Origin: Meghimatium bilineatum
Taxonomy: Eukaryota; Mollusca; Gastropoda; Stylommatophora; Philomycidae
Direction of reading: 5' to 3'
NCBI GenBank assembly: GCA_034231615.1
Contig: CM067306.1
Location: 44,150,094 to 44,214,093 of the forward strand
Length of the DNA: 64,000 nucleotides
Shown: in pieces, positions 30,495 through 40,769 of the stretch
Position numbering within the stretch: the stretch's first letter is position 1
How the letters are laid out: every line of letters starts with the position of its first letter
The notes under the pieces: generated by a model
Told to the model about the DNA's origin: nothing
Database searches by the model: none
What the model saw: the letters and a program-made list of their open reading frames with translations, nothing else
Program-made: the position numbers and the translations under genes

Positions 30495-31480
30495 TTTCGT
30501 TACGTAGGTGGCCAGTAGCTCTTTATATCCTCAAGGTTTGTTTCAAATGGGTCCTTTCCTGCTGGTAATCTTGTACGCCATATAAACTCGACCAAGTATG
30601 TTTTGAGGTGTTGTCTGGCTGTTCCGCGATGGTTTTTTTAGTTCTCCATTTGGGGCTATCCCACATTCTCTCAACCGTTTGCATGTATACCCTTGTTTCT
30701 GGTTCTACAAAATTGTTTCTGTGGTTTCAGAGCCGGCCCTAACAATTGTGGGGCCCAATGTGAAACGGATTGCGCAGGGCCCCGTCTGGGTAGGGAAGAG
30801 GATAATAAAATAAATTCTAATATGAATTTATGGGCCTATGAAGTGCGGGGCCCACTGCGGCCGCATAGGTTGCAATGGCTTAAGACCGGCCCTGTGTGGT
30901 TTACTCGATAATGCTCAAAGCCTGCTGCTTCGATATCTGCACTCGTGTAGCCTTTCAACGAGTCGGAGTAGATAGTAGATTCTACCTTCACATTAGCAAC
31001 AATGTCTTGCAATAGCGTTGTTGTATTTCTGTTCGGCACTTGCACCAAAACGTACTTGGCCCGTTTCATGGCACACCCTGCCAAAAATCCATTGTATCAG
31101 GACTCTTCCAACGTTGTTCTTTCGTTTGGAAAACAAGCTTTCGTCGATTTCGACAATTTTGTGCTCTCCTCCGATTTACCTTCCTGTACAAGGGGTGACA
31201 CACAAACCTCACGTAGAAAAACGCTCCATTCCACAATGTTGTTTTTATCTACATCTGCATCTCTCGGACACACCACTTTATTGAGCTGGTTTCCATAGCC
31301 CAATAATACACAAAACGGATAACATCCACTAGAGCAAGCTGTGTATTCTGCAAACATGTGCCACTTTGTATCTCTAAGCGTTACTTGTGCTGGCGATCTG
31401 TACACATCCAGCGAATTCTACCACCAGCGTAGAAATTCATCTTCATGGAATGTCAAAGCGCACAACACTTTTTGTGACGG
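30495..31480 (-). mobile_element. Merlin-type DNA transposon, transposase remnant
   Basis: The minus strand encodes a DDE transposase of the IS1016/Merlin (ISXO2-like) type. Recognisable parts are YYWAME, SIKWCVREM-like, KIVEIDESLFSKRKNNVGRV (first Asp), QWIFG, FGASAEQ or VQVPNRNTTTLLQDIV in another frame, STIYSDSLKGYTSADIEAAG (second Asp), HYRVNH, FVEPETRVYMQTVERMW (Glu) and PAGKDPFET. It ends near 30499 beside the minisatellite. At least three frameshifts and an inserted hAT MITE make it inactive. Terminal inverted repeats were not found. Confidence 0.8.
30728..30894. mobile_element. hAT-type MITE, 167 bp
   Basis: Ends are CAGAGCCGGCCCT and, inverted, CAGGGCCGGTCTT (13 bp with 3 mismatches). 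The 8-base duplication TGTGGTTT flanks it exactly (30720-30727 and 30895-30902). CAG ends with GGGCC-rich interiors and 8-bp duplications are typical of hAT. It has no coding capacity and interrupts the Merlin transposase between NHR and the preceding GFEHYRVN block. Confidence 0.88.
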
Positions 31481-31754
31481 AAATATTCTATAACCTTGCA
31501 AAAATGAGACAGCATCATTTTCTGAATCTCTGGAAAGAACCACTATGTTGCTTACCTATTACGCAGGACACACCAGCTGGATCTCTCTTGTAGCAGGACA
31601 ATGGTTCTAATAGATTTCAATCAGAATGTAGGCCAGAAAATGGAAATGCGTTGTTTCGCCGTTTTATTTTTCTCAATGACCCGACACATCCATCTTCATG
31701 ACAGCCACGACTGTGATATAGCCATGGTCATGGAGAGGGAACTAAAGCTCCCAA

Positions 31755-31990
31755 TCACCACCACTCCGCTTTACGGCAAGTGTGGATATTCTGACCATCA
31801 TCCACCTGTGGATAGACAATGGATAAGCCTCTTTTGACCGCAGAGTCCCATGTAGATCTATTTTGTGCAAGTTCTTCCCATGTATATTGGTCTATTTCAA
31901 AGCCATCGTTCACCCGAGGATAGACATTTGCGCTCCGCATCTTTCCATTGACAGCAATTGACAGGTAATGGATAGTTGCCATTTTTTCGA
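31755..31990. mobile_element. LINE-B 3' scraps and a LINE-C scrap
   Basis: The plus-strand phrase CGGCAAGTGTGG to CCACCTGTGGATAGACAATGG (31773-31822) repeats the LINE-B1 3' UTR at 10588-10640. A second, shorter one is at 31900-31930. Between them the minus strand reads YTWEELAQNRSTWDSAVKRG, the LINE-C C-terminal helix. These are mosaic 3' ends. Positions 31481-31754 hold nothing I recognise. Confidence 0.5.
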
Positions 31991-32009
31991 ATATTAAGTG
32001 GATCTTATC

Positions 32010-32180
32010 CTACATTTATGCTATTGTCTGCCCCCAGGTGAACGATGGTTGATCGTATTCATACTTGCCGTTCAGCGTAGGGGTGCGAGTTTCAGCTGTC
32101 GTTCCAAAGCCAGATGTTTCGCCTTGGTTGTATTAAGTCCATGTTTATTCGCGGCTTTCTTTACGTTTTGAATCCACCGT
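32010..32180 (-). mobile_element. LINE-B1 C-terminal end
   Basis: The minus strand encodes ERWIQNVKKAANKHGLNTTK, AKHLALERQLKLAPLR and then the 3' UTR with GGGGGCAGACAATAGC. It matches RKRWIENIKITLSKHGLNAT of the copy at 9090-10740. Confidence 0.75.
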
Positions 32181-32187
32181 TCTTGAT

Positions 32188-32352
32188 TCTTGACTAGAAA
32201 CTGGCCTCACAGCACGTGGGGCATTCCCATAAGTGCTCCGTCCTCTGTTCCAGCAGCCATCCAACTCGATGGTGTTTCAAGTTTAATGCCGCTGAAACAT
32301 ACGTCGACATCAGGGAACAACTCTGGTCATTGCGACAGGTTTCTTTATTGAT
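32188..32352 (-). mobile_element. I-N LINE C-terminal end
   Basis: On the minus strand the frame KETCRNDQSCSLMSTYVSAA, HHRVGWLLEQRTEHLWECPT, CCEASF and a stop is the I-N C-terminus (compare LKERSEQLWMCPVCSDDD at 52395-52440). The family's TCTAGTCAAGAATCAAG end follows. Confidence 0.72.
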
Positions 32353-32354
32353 CT

Positions 32355-32752
32355 GTGGACCAAGAGGAAGCTTTTGAAAGAGAGGATAGAGCACAATTAT
32401 GGATAACATTACAGACATATGGAGTTTGACAACATTTGATAAACTATGTCAGAGTATAGGCCCCTATACGCTAATAGTCAATGCGCAGTAAGAACGAGCG
32501 CAGGTATATCCGATAATGTTCAAATCCACTTGGGAGTGAGACAGGGATGTGTACTATCCCCACTATTGTTTATAACATATGTAGTTCATATCTGCAAAGT
32601 AGCAACGATAACGAAATAAAACAATCTGAAGGATAAATTAAACGAATTGCTATTTTCAGACGACCAAGAACTAGTAGCATAATCAGAAGAGCAACTACAA
32701 AGACAAATATACATGTTACATCAAACATGTTAAACCTTTAATATGAAGATTA
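32355..32752 (+). mobile_element. LINE-B2 RT core fragment
   Basis: Plus-strand reading gives VDQEEAFER, QLWITLQTYGV, VRTSAGISDNVQIHLGVRQG, CVLSPLLFITYVVHI, LKDKLNELLFSDDQELVA (catalytic FADD changed to FSDD), EEQLQRQIYML and FNMKINIE. It carries several stops. It matches the copies at 37607-38671 and 60490-61945. Confidence 0.72.
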
Positions 32753-33000
32753 ACATAGAACAACTTGGCTGGTCCCCAGGAGCTTATGGAGATTCCAATG
32801 ACTTGATTAAAAACATGGGAACTGCAGCAAGAGAAACGCTGCTGCAGATCTTCAATACAAGCTGGACCACAGACAATGTTCCACAGGCATGGAGAGAAGA
32901 TGTAATGACACTCCTCAAATCGGGAAATGATAGCAACACAGTCTCCAACTACAGTCCCATCAGCCTCACAAGTTGCTTATGCAAAATAATGGCATAGAAA
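32753..33000 (+). mobile_element. LINE-D RT fingers fragment
   Basis: The stretch encodes WSPGAYGDSNDLIKNMGTAA, RETLLQIFNTSWTTDNVPQAW, REDVMTLLKSGNDSNTVSNY and SPISLTSCLCKIMA. This is the LINE-D/Jockey-type RT start with the R(S)PISL motif. It is sandwiched in frame-unrelated LINE debris. Confidence 0.7.
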
Positions 33001-33560
33001 TTAGCACTGATAAAAGCAAGATATTGGTGACAATTGATACAAACAAGATCCCATGAATATTCCGTTAAACGGTCATTGACTTGAAGAGGTTACCACCTTC
33101 AGATATCTCGGTCCCAAATATGTGATGATAGCAACTCGGGAAATGATATTAACCTAAATACTCGAGATGACAATGGCTGCTAAGGCAAGGTTAAATACGA
33201 TTTAGAAAAGGAAGATCAGTAGGCCATTACAGTAAAGATGAATCTATTCAGGTATCTAGTACTAAGTATGCTTTTATACCGATGTGAACATTAAAACTCA
33301 TTGCAGACACGGAAAGAAGATTCAGGCGTTTAAAAACAAGTGCTACGGACGTTTATTAAGAAAAATATATATAGAACACATGACAAATATATTTTTCCAG
33401 CAACAAATAAACAAACTCTCATGTTATATGGTTTGGACATATAACGAAACACGATCCGCTTTCTAGCTTTATTTTGCAAAAAAACAGTCGAGGGTTGAAG
33501 AGAAGATTACACAGAGAAAATTCTGGATTGATAGCATCGAGGAATGATAGCACATGCACC
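33001..33560 (+). mobile_element. LINE C-terminal fragment of another type
   Basis: Readable parts are FRYLGPK-like text, MAAKARLNTI, KIQAFKNKCYGRLLRKIYIE, HMTNIFFQQQINKL and KFWIDSIEE. They follow the thumb and C-terminus order KCYRRLLRISYREHRTN...RKNWIDNI of a common animal LINE type. It is heavily decayed. Confidence 0.55.
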
Positions 33561-33719
33561 ACTGTTTTCATTTACAAATATATAAATGAAACATATAAAT
33601 CAAAGATATAATTTTTTATCTCACTCACTTAGCTACCAAAGAGACATACACAGATTCAAACATTGACCTTGCACTGGTGTCGTGTCATGGTGAAATGAAA
33701 ACGACGTAGGCGCACTGGC

Positions 33720-35568
33720 TTACCATGGTAGTAACCACCTACCATGCGCGGTAACAATCACAAAAGGGCAGATCTGTAGAAATAACAAGAGACAACATAC
33801 CTTTAAATATAAAAGCAACGAGGAGTCAATTTTGAGCAAGTTGCGACAACTGGTATGACAAAGAAATACAGTGAGGCCAAATATACGACAACCCACATGG
33901 TGGACTGAAGTGATAGAGTCTGCATGGATAAAGAAGAAGCAAAGTATCAGGGAGTGACAACATAAGAGACAAAAGACACAAGCCACCATGGAAAGCAAAA
34001 AATAATCAGAGCGTACTATGAAGAAGACCATTGAAGCATTTAAACAAATCGTAAAGGAAGCTAAGAAAGAACGCTGGGATAATTTCGCACAAGATGTGGC
34101 AGCCGACAGTGCCCTATACAAATTTTGGAAATTACTCAAGGCAATGAATCGAAAAACTGTAACAAAATTATACGTTTTTGAAGGACGAGTCGGGGCGTAT
34201 ACTAACCACAGATGACCAGAAGGGCAGCACTTTCTTCAGCAGATACCTCCAACAATCACACCAAAACAATATTGATGAACGTAAGACTATAGTAGCCACT
34301 TTAACATCACCGCTGATAACAAACGATATGCTGATGAGGAACCGGTCTCGTTGGAGAATGTAAAATAGACGATTAAGAAAACATCAGATGGCACACCAGG
34401 ACCCGGCGGAATACGCTACAACCTCCTGAAAGATATTGCAGACGTCCAACTGAAAATAATTGTTGAGGATTTCAACACACAAGTCTGAAAACAGGACGCA
34501 TACCAGAAGAGTGGCTACACATCTACCTTCTTCCTCTAGAACAGCCAGGCAGAGACTCCTCCGACATCAAGAATTATCGTATCCTTACAAAATGTCTACT
34601 ACAAGGTCTTCTATCGCTAGAAGACTGGCATTCGATTTAGAAAATAGATGCCTATTTCCTGACACTGTAGGTGCATACATACCGAGGAGAGACACGCCCA
34701 CAAATGCGTCAATCTACGAGGGATTTCAGGCAAAGGAGGAAATAGTGGTCGTCACGGTCGACCTAGAAGATGCTTACAACAGAGTCAGCTTTGGCCAGCT
34801 AATACATCTGCTAAGCAACTCAGCATCGAATGGTTGATAATTCGATGGATAGCAATGGTGTTAATGTCCAGACCTGATGCTCTGAGACTGGGATCCTGGA
34901 CATCAGTGATCAGAACTATAGCACCAGGATTACCACAGGGACCGCCACTATCATCTGTACTTTTTGACGTCTACACATACAAAATAGCGCAAAATAGCTG
35001 GGCCCGGCAGGATACTAACATATGCGGATGACCTCTTGCTGTACAAGCACGGCAGAAACAGAAGAGACGTGATTGAAGACGTTCAGCGTAATCTAGAATA
35101 TGCCTCGCTCTGGTGTACTAACTACACGGCAGTTATCAATCCCACCAAGGCAAACACCATCTGGTTCTCACTGAACAACACAATAGTTAGAGAAATTACC
35201 AGCAGTCTCCTGCATTTGTATCAACATTGACAGGGAGCAGACTATGAAATATCTAGGCATCACTTTTGATATAAGTCTATCTTTCGCGGAACTATGGACA
35301 ATATCATTCATAAATCTGGGAAGGATGTCAGTGCAGTCAAAATCACGGCATCTGCAGAGATGCCGCAGTGAACCCTTTTTTTATATGATGCAGGCAGTGT
35401 TGGACTTTATCTGTGTTGGACTATGGTTTAGGTTTATTGAAACTGTCGCAAACACTGGTGGATAGAGTTCAAAATGAGGCCATGAGAGCTGCCATAGGAT
35501 GCACAAGAGATACACATATTGTGGCCATGAGGTTTCTCCTAGACCTACCTAGCATCAAATCAAGACAT
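33720..35568 (+). mobile_element. I-N2 LINE, part 1 of 2 (linker to RT thumb)
   Basis: The plus strand has RQPTWWTEVIESAWIKKK and MKKTIEAFKQIVKEAKKERW (linker), KDESGRILTTDDQ, YLQQ, then RT. RT motifs are LAFDLENRCLFPDTVGAY (the Q-GF equivalent), YEGFQAKEEIVVVTVDLEDAYN, the APGLPQGPPLS core, TYADDLLLYKHGRNRRDVI with catalytic YADD near 35022, INPTKANTIWFSLNN and MKYLGITFDISLSF. It reaches MRFLLDLPSIKSRH at 35568, where another I-N copy interrupts it. Several frameshifts and stops are present. Confidence 0.82.
35557..35568. repeat. Target duplication, left copy (12 bp)
   Basis: AAATCAAGACAT here equals 36665-36676. The two copies flank the nested I-N1 insertion. Confidence 0.85.
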
Positions 35569-36664
35569 TAGGTATTAGGTATATTGATTATCATCTTCAC
35601 ACACCGGACACGTCCATAGGTGCTGCGATCTCCGCTTCAGTAAATCTCTCAGGGTATAACGGCTGATGGTTCCGGTTCTTTGTTGGTTCACTACTCGTTT
35701 TGAAATCTTTGTCAGGGGGTTCTCTTCAGGCCACGCCCATCCTCACTCCCAATTCTTGCATTCTTGATATTGATTCATGCTTATTCATCTCAAAATCCTC
35801 TGATCGTGAGGACTCACGAAGAGCAATGAGTATGTCTGCTCGGTCCATAGGCTGACCGTCTGTTGTGGTGGCGAGACTAGCTAATTTGTCGGCCCGTTCA
35901 TTTCCCTGCACGCCCGCATGTCCGGGGACAAAAATAAGCGTGAGTTTTCGTAGTGATGTCTGCATTTTAGCTCTCTCCATTAACTACGCCCATTCCCTAC
36001 ATACATCACCTGTTTTGACTTTCTGAATCATATTCAGTGAATCACTTAGTATGCATGCATGGGGAAAGGTGTGCTATTCTAGCCAATAAAGTGCCTGCGT
36101 TACGGCGAGTACTTCCATAGTTAGACTGGTCGCTGTTACGGTAAAGGCACCACTGGCTTCGTGTACGGTTTTCACTTTTGATCTGACAGTAAAGGCACAT
36201 CGTGTAAATCACACCTGAATCATCGGCAACCTCGCATATTAGTGCCTTTAACTCAGCATCCGCGCTTACGTGGCTCTGTTTCCTGCACTCTCGGTTGAGT
36301 ATAGTGACGGTCTTGACTGCCTCTTGAAAAAACGTAGGAATAGGTATCAATTCCTCGCCAGGAGATATGTCTTCTGGAACGCGGATATGTTTAACGATAT
36401 CCTCGGTCCGACTCATCCACGATTTGCCTCTCTTGATCCTGCTTCCCTTCACAAGAGAGAGCTCGCTGTGTATAGGGCAGTCTATGTCAGAACTCTAAGG
36501 TATGTACTGGCACGCCATATCAATTCTATGAAATATGCTCGGAAAATCAAGGAGAAATCTCATAGCCACACAGGGTGTGTGCCGTGTGCATCCACGAATG
36601 ATCCGCATCGCTTCGTTTTGAATCCTCTCCAGCCTCTCAATCTGTGTGTGATTGAGACATTAAA
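35569..36664 (-). mobile_element. I-N1 LINE, 5'-truncated copy nested in I-N2
   Basis: Minus-strand reading from 36664 gives THTQIERLERIQNEAMRIIR, GCTRHTPCVAMRFLLDFPSI, KGSRIKRGKSWMSRTEDIV and ECRKQSHVSADAELKALICE. RNase H pieces follow, including LTLIFVPGHAGVQGNERADK and MDRADILIALRES. The 3' end is a TACCTAA repeat at 35570-35585. The RNase H start is frame-disrupted. Exact 12-bp duplications and the simple tail mark a normal target-primed insertion. It is closely related to the open copy at 50147-52460. Confidence 0.85.
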
Positions 36665-37150
36665 AAATCAAGACATAAAATGGTCCAGGTTAAAGAATAC
36701 TTCAAGGTCGCCAATAATGATCAAAATGCCTTACACCAATCTCTAGACAGCACAAAAGGAAAACGAATCAAGAGAGGAAGGTCTTGGATGGCAGAAGCAG
36801 AAGATACCATACTCAGAGTTTCTGAGCAGGAGAAAGTGGGAAGAGGCTGTGAATGGGTGACATTGGTAAACGGCACCGAGATAAGTAGAGACAGTATTAA
36901 ATTGATTTGAGCAGTCGTGGATACCCTACGAGAAGATGAGGAGGAAGTCGAACGAGACAATGTGCATATTCAGAGAATTGTAGAAATTGAAGGGACCTAA
37001 GCGATGGGAGAAAGTGCTCCCTCTCCGGAAAGATCAGAAGAACGCGTAATCAGCAACTGACTGGGACACTGAGCTTATACACTTTTAGATAACTGATGGA
37101 ACGGCAAGCAGAGCAGATATGGGAATGCCCCCAATGCTGTGACGCTTGTT
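36665..37150 (+). mobile_element. I-N2 LINE, part 2 of 2
   Basis: After the duplicated AAATCAAGACAT the plus strand resumes with MVQVKEYFKVANNDQNALHQ, KRIKRGRSWMAEAEDTILRV and GRGCEWVTLVNGTEIS. It then jumps past RNase H to the C-terminal tail, ending LMERQAEQIWECPQCCDAC near 37145. The RNase H domain is therefore deleted (about 36868). The hAT remnant starts within 20 bases. Confidence 0.8.
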
Positions 37151-37164
37151 CCTAATCAAGAATG

Positions 37165-37606
37165 TCACTCAAATTATAATCAATCAAGTCCTGAACTTCT
37201 GCTTTCAGACTAAACTAAAACGTCATTTTGAAAGCAAGCATTCGAGCTTTGTCGGCAAGAATACCATCTATTTTAGAAGCACAACTGATGGAATCAAGAA
37301 AGCCAGACTTGACACTGTTGGCAAGTATCACAGAAAAAGCGCAGCAGCCGCTGCAGCTTTATATTTGGTGCACTAAGAAGCGCCAGAGCTATGAAACTTC
37401 ACACCATTGTTGAGGATTTACTATTACCAGCGGTTAAAGACATTGTTTGAGATGATCAGAGACGAATTTGATGCGAAATTGAGTTTAATTTTCTTAGCTA
37501 ACGACACTATCCGCAGAAGAATAGATGACATGTCTGCTGATATGCTTGTTCCAGGAAATTTAATCTGCGCCACTTCCAATATTTAGTATCTAGCTGATGA
37601 ATCTAC
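37165..37606 (+). mobile_element. hAT transposase remnant, N-terminal part
   Basis: The plus strand reads KLKRHFESKHSSFVGKNTIY (end of a BED-type finger), TDGIKKARLDTVGKYHRKSA, ALYLVH, ARAMKLHTIVEDLLLPAVKD, RDEFDAKLSLIFLANDTIRR and RIDDMSADML, up to ADEST. This is the ZBED5/Charlie-like hAT transposase order. Two frame changes are visible. The reading stops at the LINE-B2 insertion and resumes at 38672 with DESTDVANYS. The left terminal repeat is missing, apparently lost next to the I-N2 copy. Confidence 0.82.
37596..37606. repeat. Target duplication, left copy (11 bp)
   Basis: GATGAATCTAC here equals 38672-38682. The pair flanks the LINE-B2 copy inside the hAT gene, at the codons for DEST. 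Confidence 0.85.
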
Positions 37607-38671
37607 TATCTATATATCTATTCGCTGAAACCCTTTGTTGCCTTTCGGCGTCAGTGGTAGACGATTTTTCTGGAGACGGCCCACGTGTGTGCTGAGTATA
37701 TTGTGAAATTTGTCGCCTCTTGTATTTCGGTGGTCCATCGTTTTCGTGGTCGGCCTCTAGGTCTGCCTTCGCTGTATCTGTGTAGCATTTCTTGCTGTGG
37801 TATGCTGTCTGATGGTAGTCTGCTGATGTATGCAAACCATTTGATCTGTTGTCTCTTGATGTATTCTAAGATTGGGGTGGTGCCGGTTTTTGTCGGATGT
37901 CCTCATTCCTCACCCTGTCTCTTAGCGATATTCCTAGGATTCTGCGTAATCATGCCATTTCAGCTGTCACAAGTTTACGTTTGTCTTGTGTTGTCATTGT
38001 CCATGTTCTGCATTGTTAGCACAGCGTTGGCATAATAATTGTTTTGAATAGTGTTATTTTGGTGTTTAAATCTACATTTTTGTTTCTGAAGATTGTCATT
38101 TGCCCTAGGGCTTGGTATGCTTTGCTACATCTATTGTGTATTTCTTTACTGCTCTTGCCGCCTGTTGTTATATTGCTTTCTAGATATGTGAATTATGTCA
38201 CTTGTTTAAGTCTGTTGATTTCAAAATATATATATATATATTGGTATTTCTTTCTATTTTTCCTATCTTCATTACTTCGGTCTTTTCTATTTTTATCTTC
38301 ATGTTAAAGGGATGGCATATTTGATGTAATCTGTCTGTTTTTGTAGTTCTCCTCCTGATGATGCCACTAGTGCTTGGTCATCTGCAAATAGTAGTTTGTT
38401 TAAGTTATCCTTCAGATTGTTTTCTTTCGTTGTCTTCGCTACTTTGCAGATGTTGTCTATGTATGTTATGAACAATAGGGAGGATAGTACACATCCCTGT
38501 CTCACAACCGAGTGAATTTGAAATTTATCGAATGTACCTGTACTTGTTTTTACTGAGCATTGACTATTTGCGTATATACTCTGACATAGGCTTATCAGGT
38601 GTGGAGAACCATGTCTGTAGTATTATCCTTAGTTGTGCTCTATCCACTCTGTTAAAAGCTTTCTTTCAGCA
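37607..38671 (-). mobile_element. LINE-B2 copy nested in the hAT transposase
   Basis: On the minus strand: AFNRVDRAQL, the core block RQGCVLSSLLFITYIDNICK at about 38505, LKDNLNKLLFADDQALVASS near 38390 (catalytic FADD intact), MKIKIEKTEVMKI-like text, NRSSKAYQALG, CYQCQTW-like text, EYIKRQQIKWFAYISRLPSD and a GRPRGRPRKR-type terminus near 37750. It ends with TATAGATA at 37607-37620. A TA repeat at 38228-38244 breaks the thumb. The endonuclease is absent and there are several stops. Confidence 0.83.
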
Positions 38672-39993
38672 GATGAATCTACAGACGTTGCAAATTATTC
38701 AGTTACTGGTTTACGGGAGGTATATTAATTATGGCGACTTTAAAGATGCGTTTCTTGAAACGACAATAACTGTATGTGATGTATTTTACACAGTTCGTTC
38801 ATATCTGAAAGAGCATAAGATCTCTTAGGTAAAGATTTGTGGTGTTTGCAAAGAGGAGGAAGTCGAACAAGACAATGTGCATATTCAGAGAATTGTAGAA
38901 ATTGAAGGGACCTAAGCGATGGGAGAAAGTGCTCTCTCTTATATAAAATTACTTAAGCTATGCTAGGATCTCGATCTGGATTTCAACGTTTGGCATTGAA
39001 TGAGTCTCCAAAAGTCATCGTAACTCACTGTATGATTCATCGGCAAATATTAGCAACTAAGACACTACCATAAGAATTACAAGAAGTAATGATAAACGTC
39101 ATATATTCTGTCAATTTTATAAAGACGTGCACTTTAATTAACGTTCTTATATACCATCATACAGTTCAGTCGACTGTTTTCTCAACTGTGCAACGAGTTG
39201 GATGTGCCGAACAATTCTCGGCTATTTCACACTGAAGTGGGATGGTTGTCGAGAGGAAAAGTTTTATCACGTGTTTTTAGCTTCAAGATGAGCTCAAATC
39301 GATTTTTGATTTGAAATCAAGATTGCAATTCGCAGCATTTTTCAGCGATAAAAGCAAACTGCAGAAAATAGCGTACTTGGTTGACATCTTGAATGAGTTA
39401 AATTTATCACTGCAAGGATCAAATGCAAAATGCCCCAATGTATCTGAAATGATCCCATCATTTCAAATGTAACATTAGCAGTGGACAAAAATAGGATGAA
39501 AATAAAATGTACATATTGCCTACCTTATCTGCTTTCTTTGAGGAACATGGCTCAAGCTAGACAAATTGATTACGATGATAATTTATGCGAAAGAACACTT
39601 GCACAATTTCCAAATCTACCAGACACCCCATTTGTATTTACTAGATGTCATTCGCAGTCAGAGTTGAAGATGTTCCTGAGACAGCACAAGAGAAGTTCAT
39701 TGAACATATTAGCAGCCTTGCACCGAGAACTGATTTCTCTACATTACCAGTTACAAAATTCTAGATCAAGTGTTTACAATCATATCCTGTTCTGTCTGAG
39801 ACTGTGTTGCGCCTTCTTCTTCCATTTCCAACAAAATATCTCTGTGAAACAAGGTTTTCAAGCTTGTTGGTTATCAAGTCTAAATACAAAAGTAGACTTA
39901 TTGTGAAAGATGATCTCCGTTGTACTCTTGCAAAGACTGCCCCGAAAGTTTCTGATCTGGTAAGAAAGAAGCAATCTCAACCTTCGCAATGAC
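38672..39993 (+). mobile_element. hAT transposase remnant, C-terminal part
   Basis: The plus strand continues DESTDVANYSVTGL (first catalytic Asp region), FKDAFLETTITVCDVFYTVR, SYLKEHKIS and KICGVCK, then a foreign 86-base piece. After that come AMLGSRSGFQRLALNESPKV, THCMIHRQILATKTLP, LFHTEVGWLSRGKVLSRVF, LNLSLQGSNAK and finally the dimerisation end PTKYLCETRFSSLLVIKSKY, TLAKTAPKVSDLVRKKQ with a stop at 39990-39992. The segment TDGAP, which carries the second catalytic Asp, is lost. The 3' end is at 40364. Confidence 0.85.
38856..38941 (+). mobile_element. 86-base I-N2 fragment inside the hAT gene
   Basis: The bases GAGGAGGAAGTCGAACAAGA to GGGAGAAAGTGCTCTC repeat 36936-37021 with about three differences. 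No poly-tail or target duplication accompanies it, so simple retrotransposition is unlikely. Confidence 0.75.
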
Positions 39994-40330
39994 GTTGACT
40001 TTTTACGCATAGGCCTACAGTCGCAAAATGTAGTAATTTAGCTTGCTTTTGTAATATTACGACTGTTACCAATGTTAGCTTACACCATAATTCAAAACAA
40101 AATTTAAGTTATTTGTAATTAGAAATAGATATTTCACAATATGTAATTACATATTTTGTGTGTGATTAATCACTGTGCTGAAATTATGTTCAATTTGTAA
40201 CAATTAAAATACGTCCTGCATATCGAATATTTTCATGGCAATTAATAACAGTAACAACATTACAGTTATGAAATAGAAACGATAATAATGTTATGGTTTG
40301 CGATCACCACAACATGAGAGACTGTATTAA

Positions 40331-40364
40331 AGGGTCGCAGCATTAGGAAGGTTGAGAACCACTG
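40331..40364. repeat. hAT right terminal inverted repeat
   Basis: GGGTCGCAGCATTAGGAAGG then TTGAGAACCACTG is, inverted, CAGTGGTTCTCAACCTTCC, a classic hAT terminus. It lies 370 bases after the transposase stop. Positions 39994-40330 are AT-rich 3' noncoding DNA of the transposon. Confidence 0.8.
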
Positions 40365-40554
40365 CACTAATACAGTAATAGAAATGATGGAATTGCGTAC
40401 ACAAATTGCGTATACCTTAATTTTTAGGCAAATTTTTTTTCTAAAAGAAAAGTATGCTCACTTTCCTTAACAGGGGCATAACTTTTTTATATTAAATATT
40501 AAGTTTATATTGTGTGATATAAACATAATATATCACGCGTTTATTATGTTTATG

Positions 40555-40735
40555 TCCGGTTCTGTGGCGAAGTGGTACAAAGCGCGTCTGTGACTGCCAA
40601 AGTACCGAGTTCCATCCTCGCCACAGACATTTGAGCATCCAGACCATTCAGAAAACAATGGCAAACTACAGAACGTATTTATATTGCTTAGAAAATCACT
40701 ACAGCCAAACAAATGCTGGGTTTATGGCTACGCCC
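40555..40735 (+). mobile_element. tRNA-derived SINE, copy 1
   Basis: A tRNA-like head carries box A (TGGCGAAGTGG, 40566-40576) and box B (CGAGTTCCATCC, about 40606), closed by the CCACAG side of an acceptor-like stem. The body includes CAATGGCAAACTAC, GAACGTATTTAT, CTTAGAAAATCACTACAGCC and a terminal GGCTACGCCCTGAATAAGA. RNA polymerase III would transcribe such an element. The head is decayed and I do not call it a functional tRNA. Confidence 0.75.
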
Positions 40736-40769
40736 TGAATAAGACACGATACCAATTATGTTTATATTG

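Noticed and set aside
30107-30568. Long glycine- and phenylalanine-rich open frames
   Set aside because: They follow the unit of the G-rich minisatellite and change frame with G-run length, so they reflect composition and are not a gene.
40560-40632. Functional tRNA gene
   Set aside because: Boxes A and B are present, but the stems do not pair convincingly and the sequence continues into a SINE body found elsewhere.
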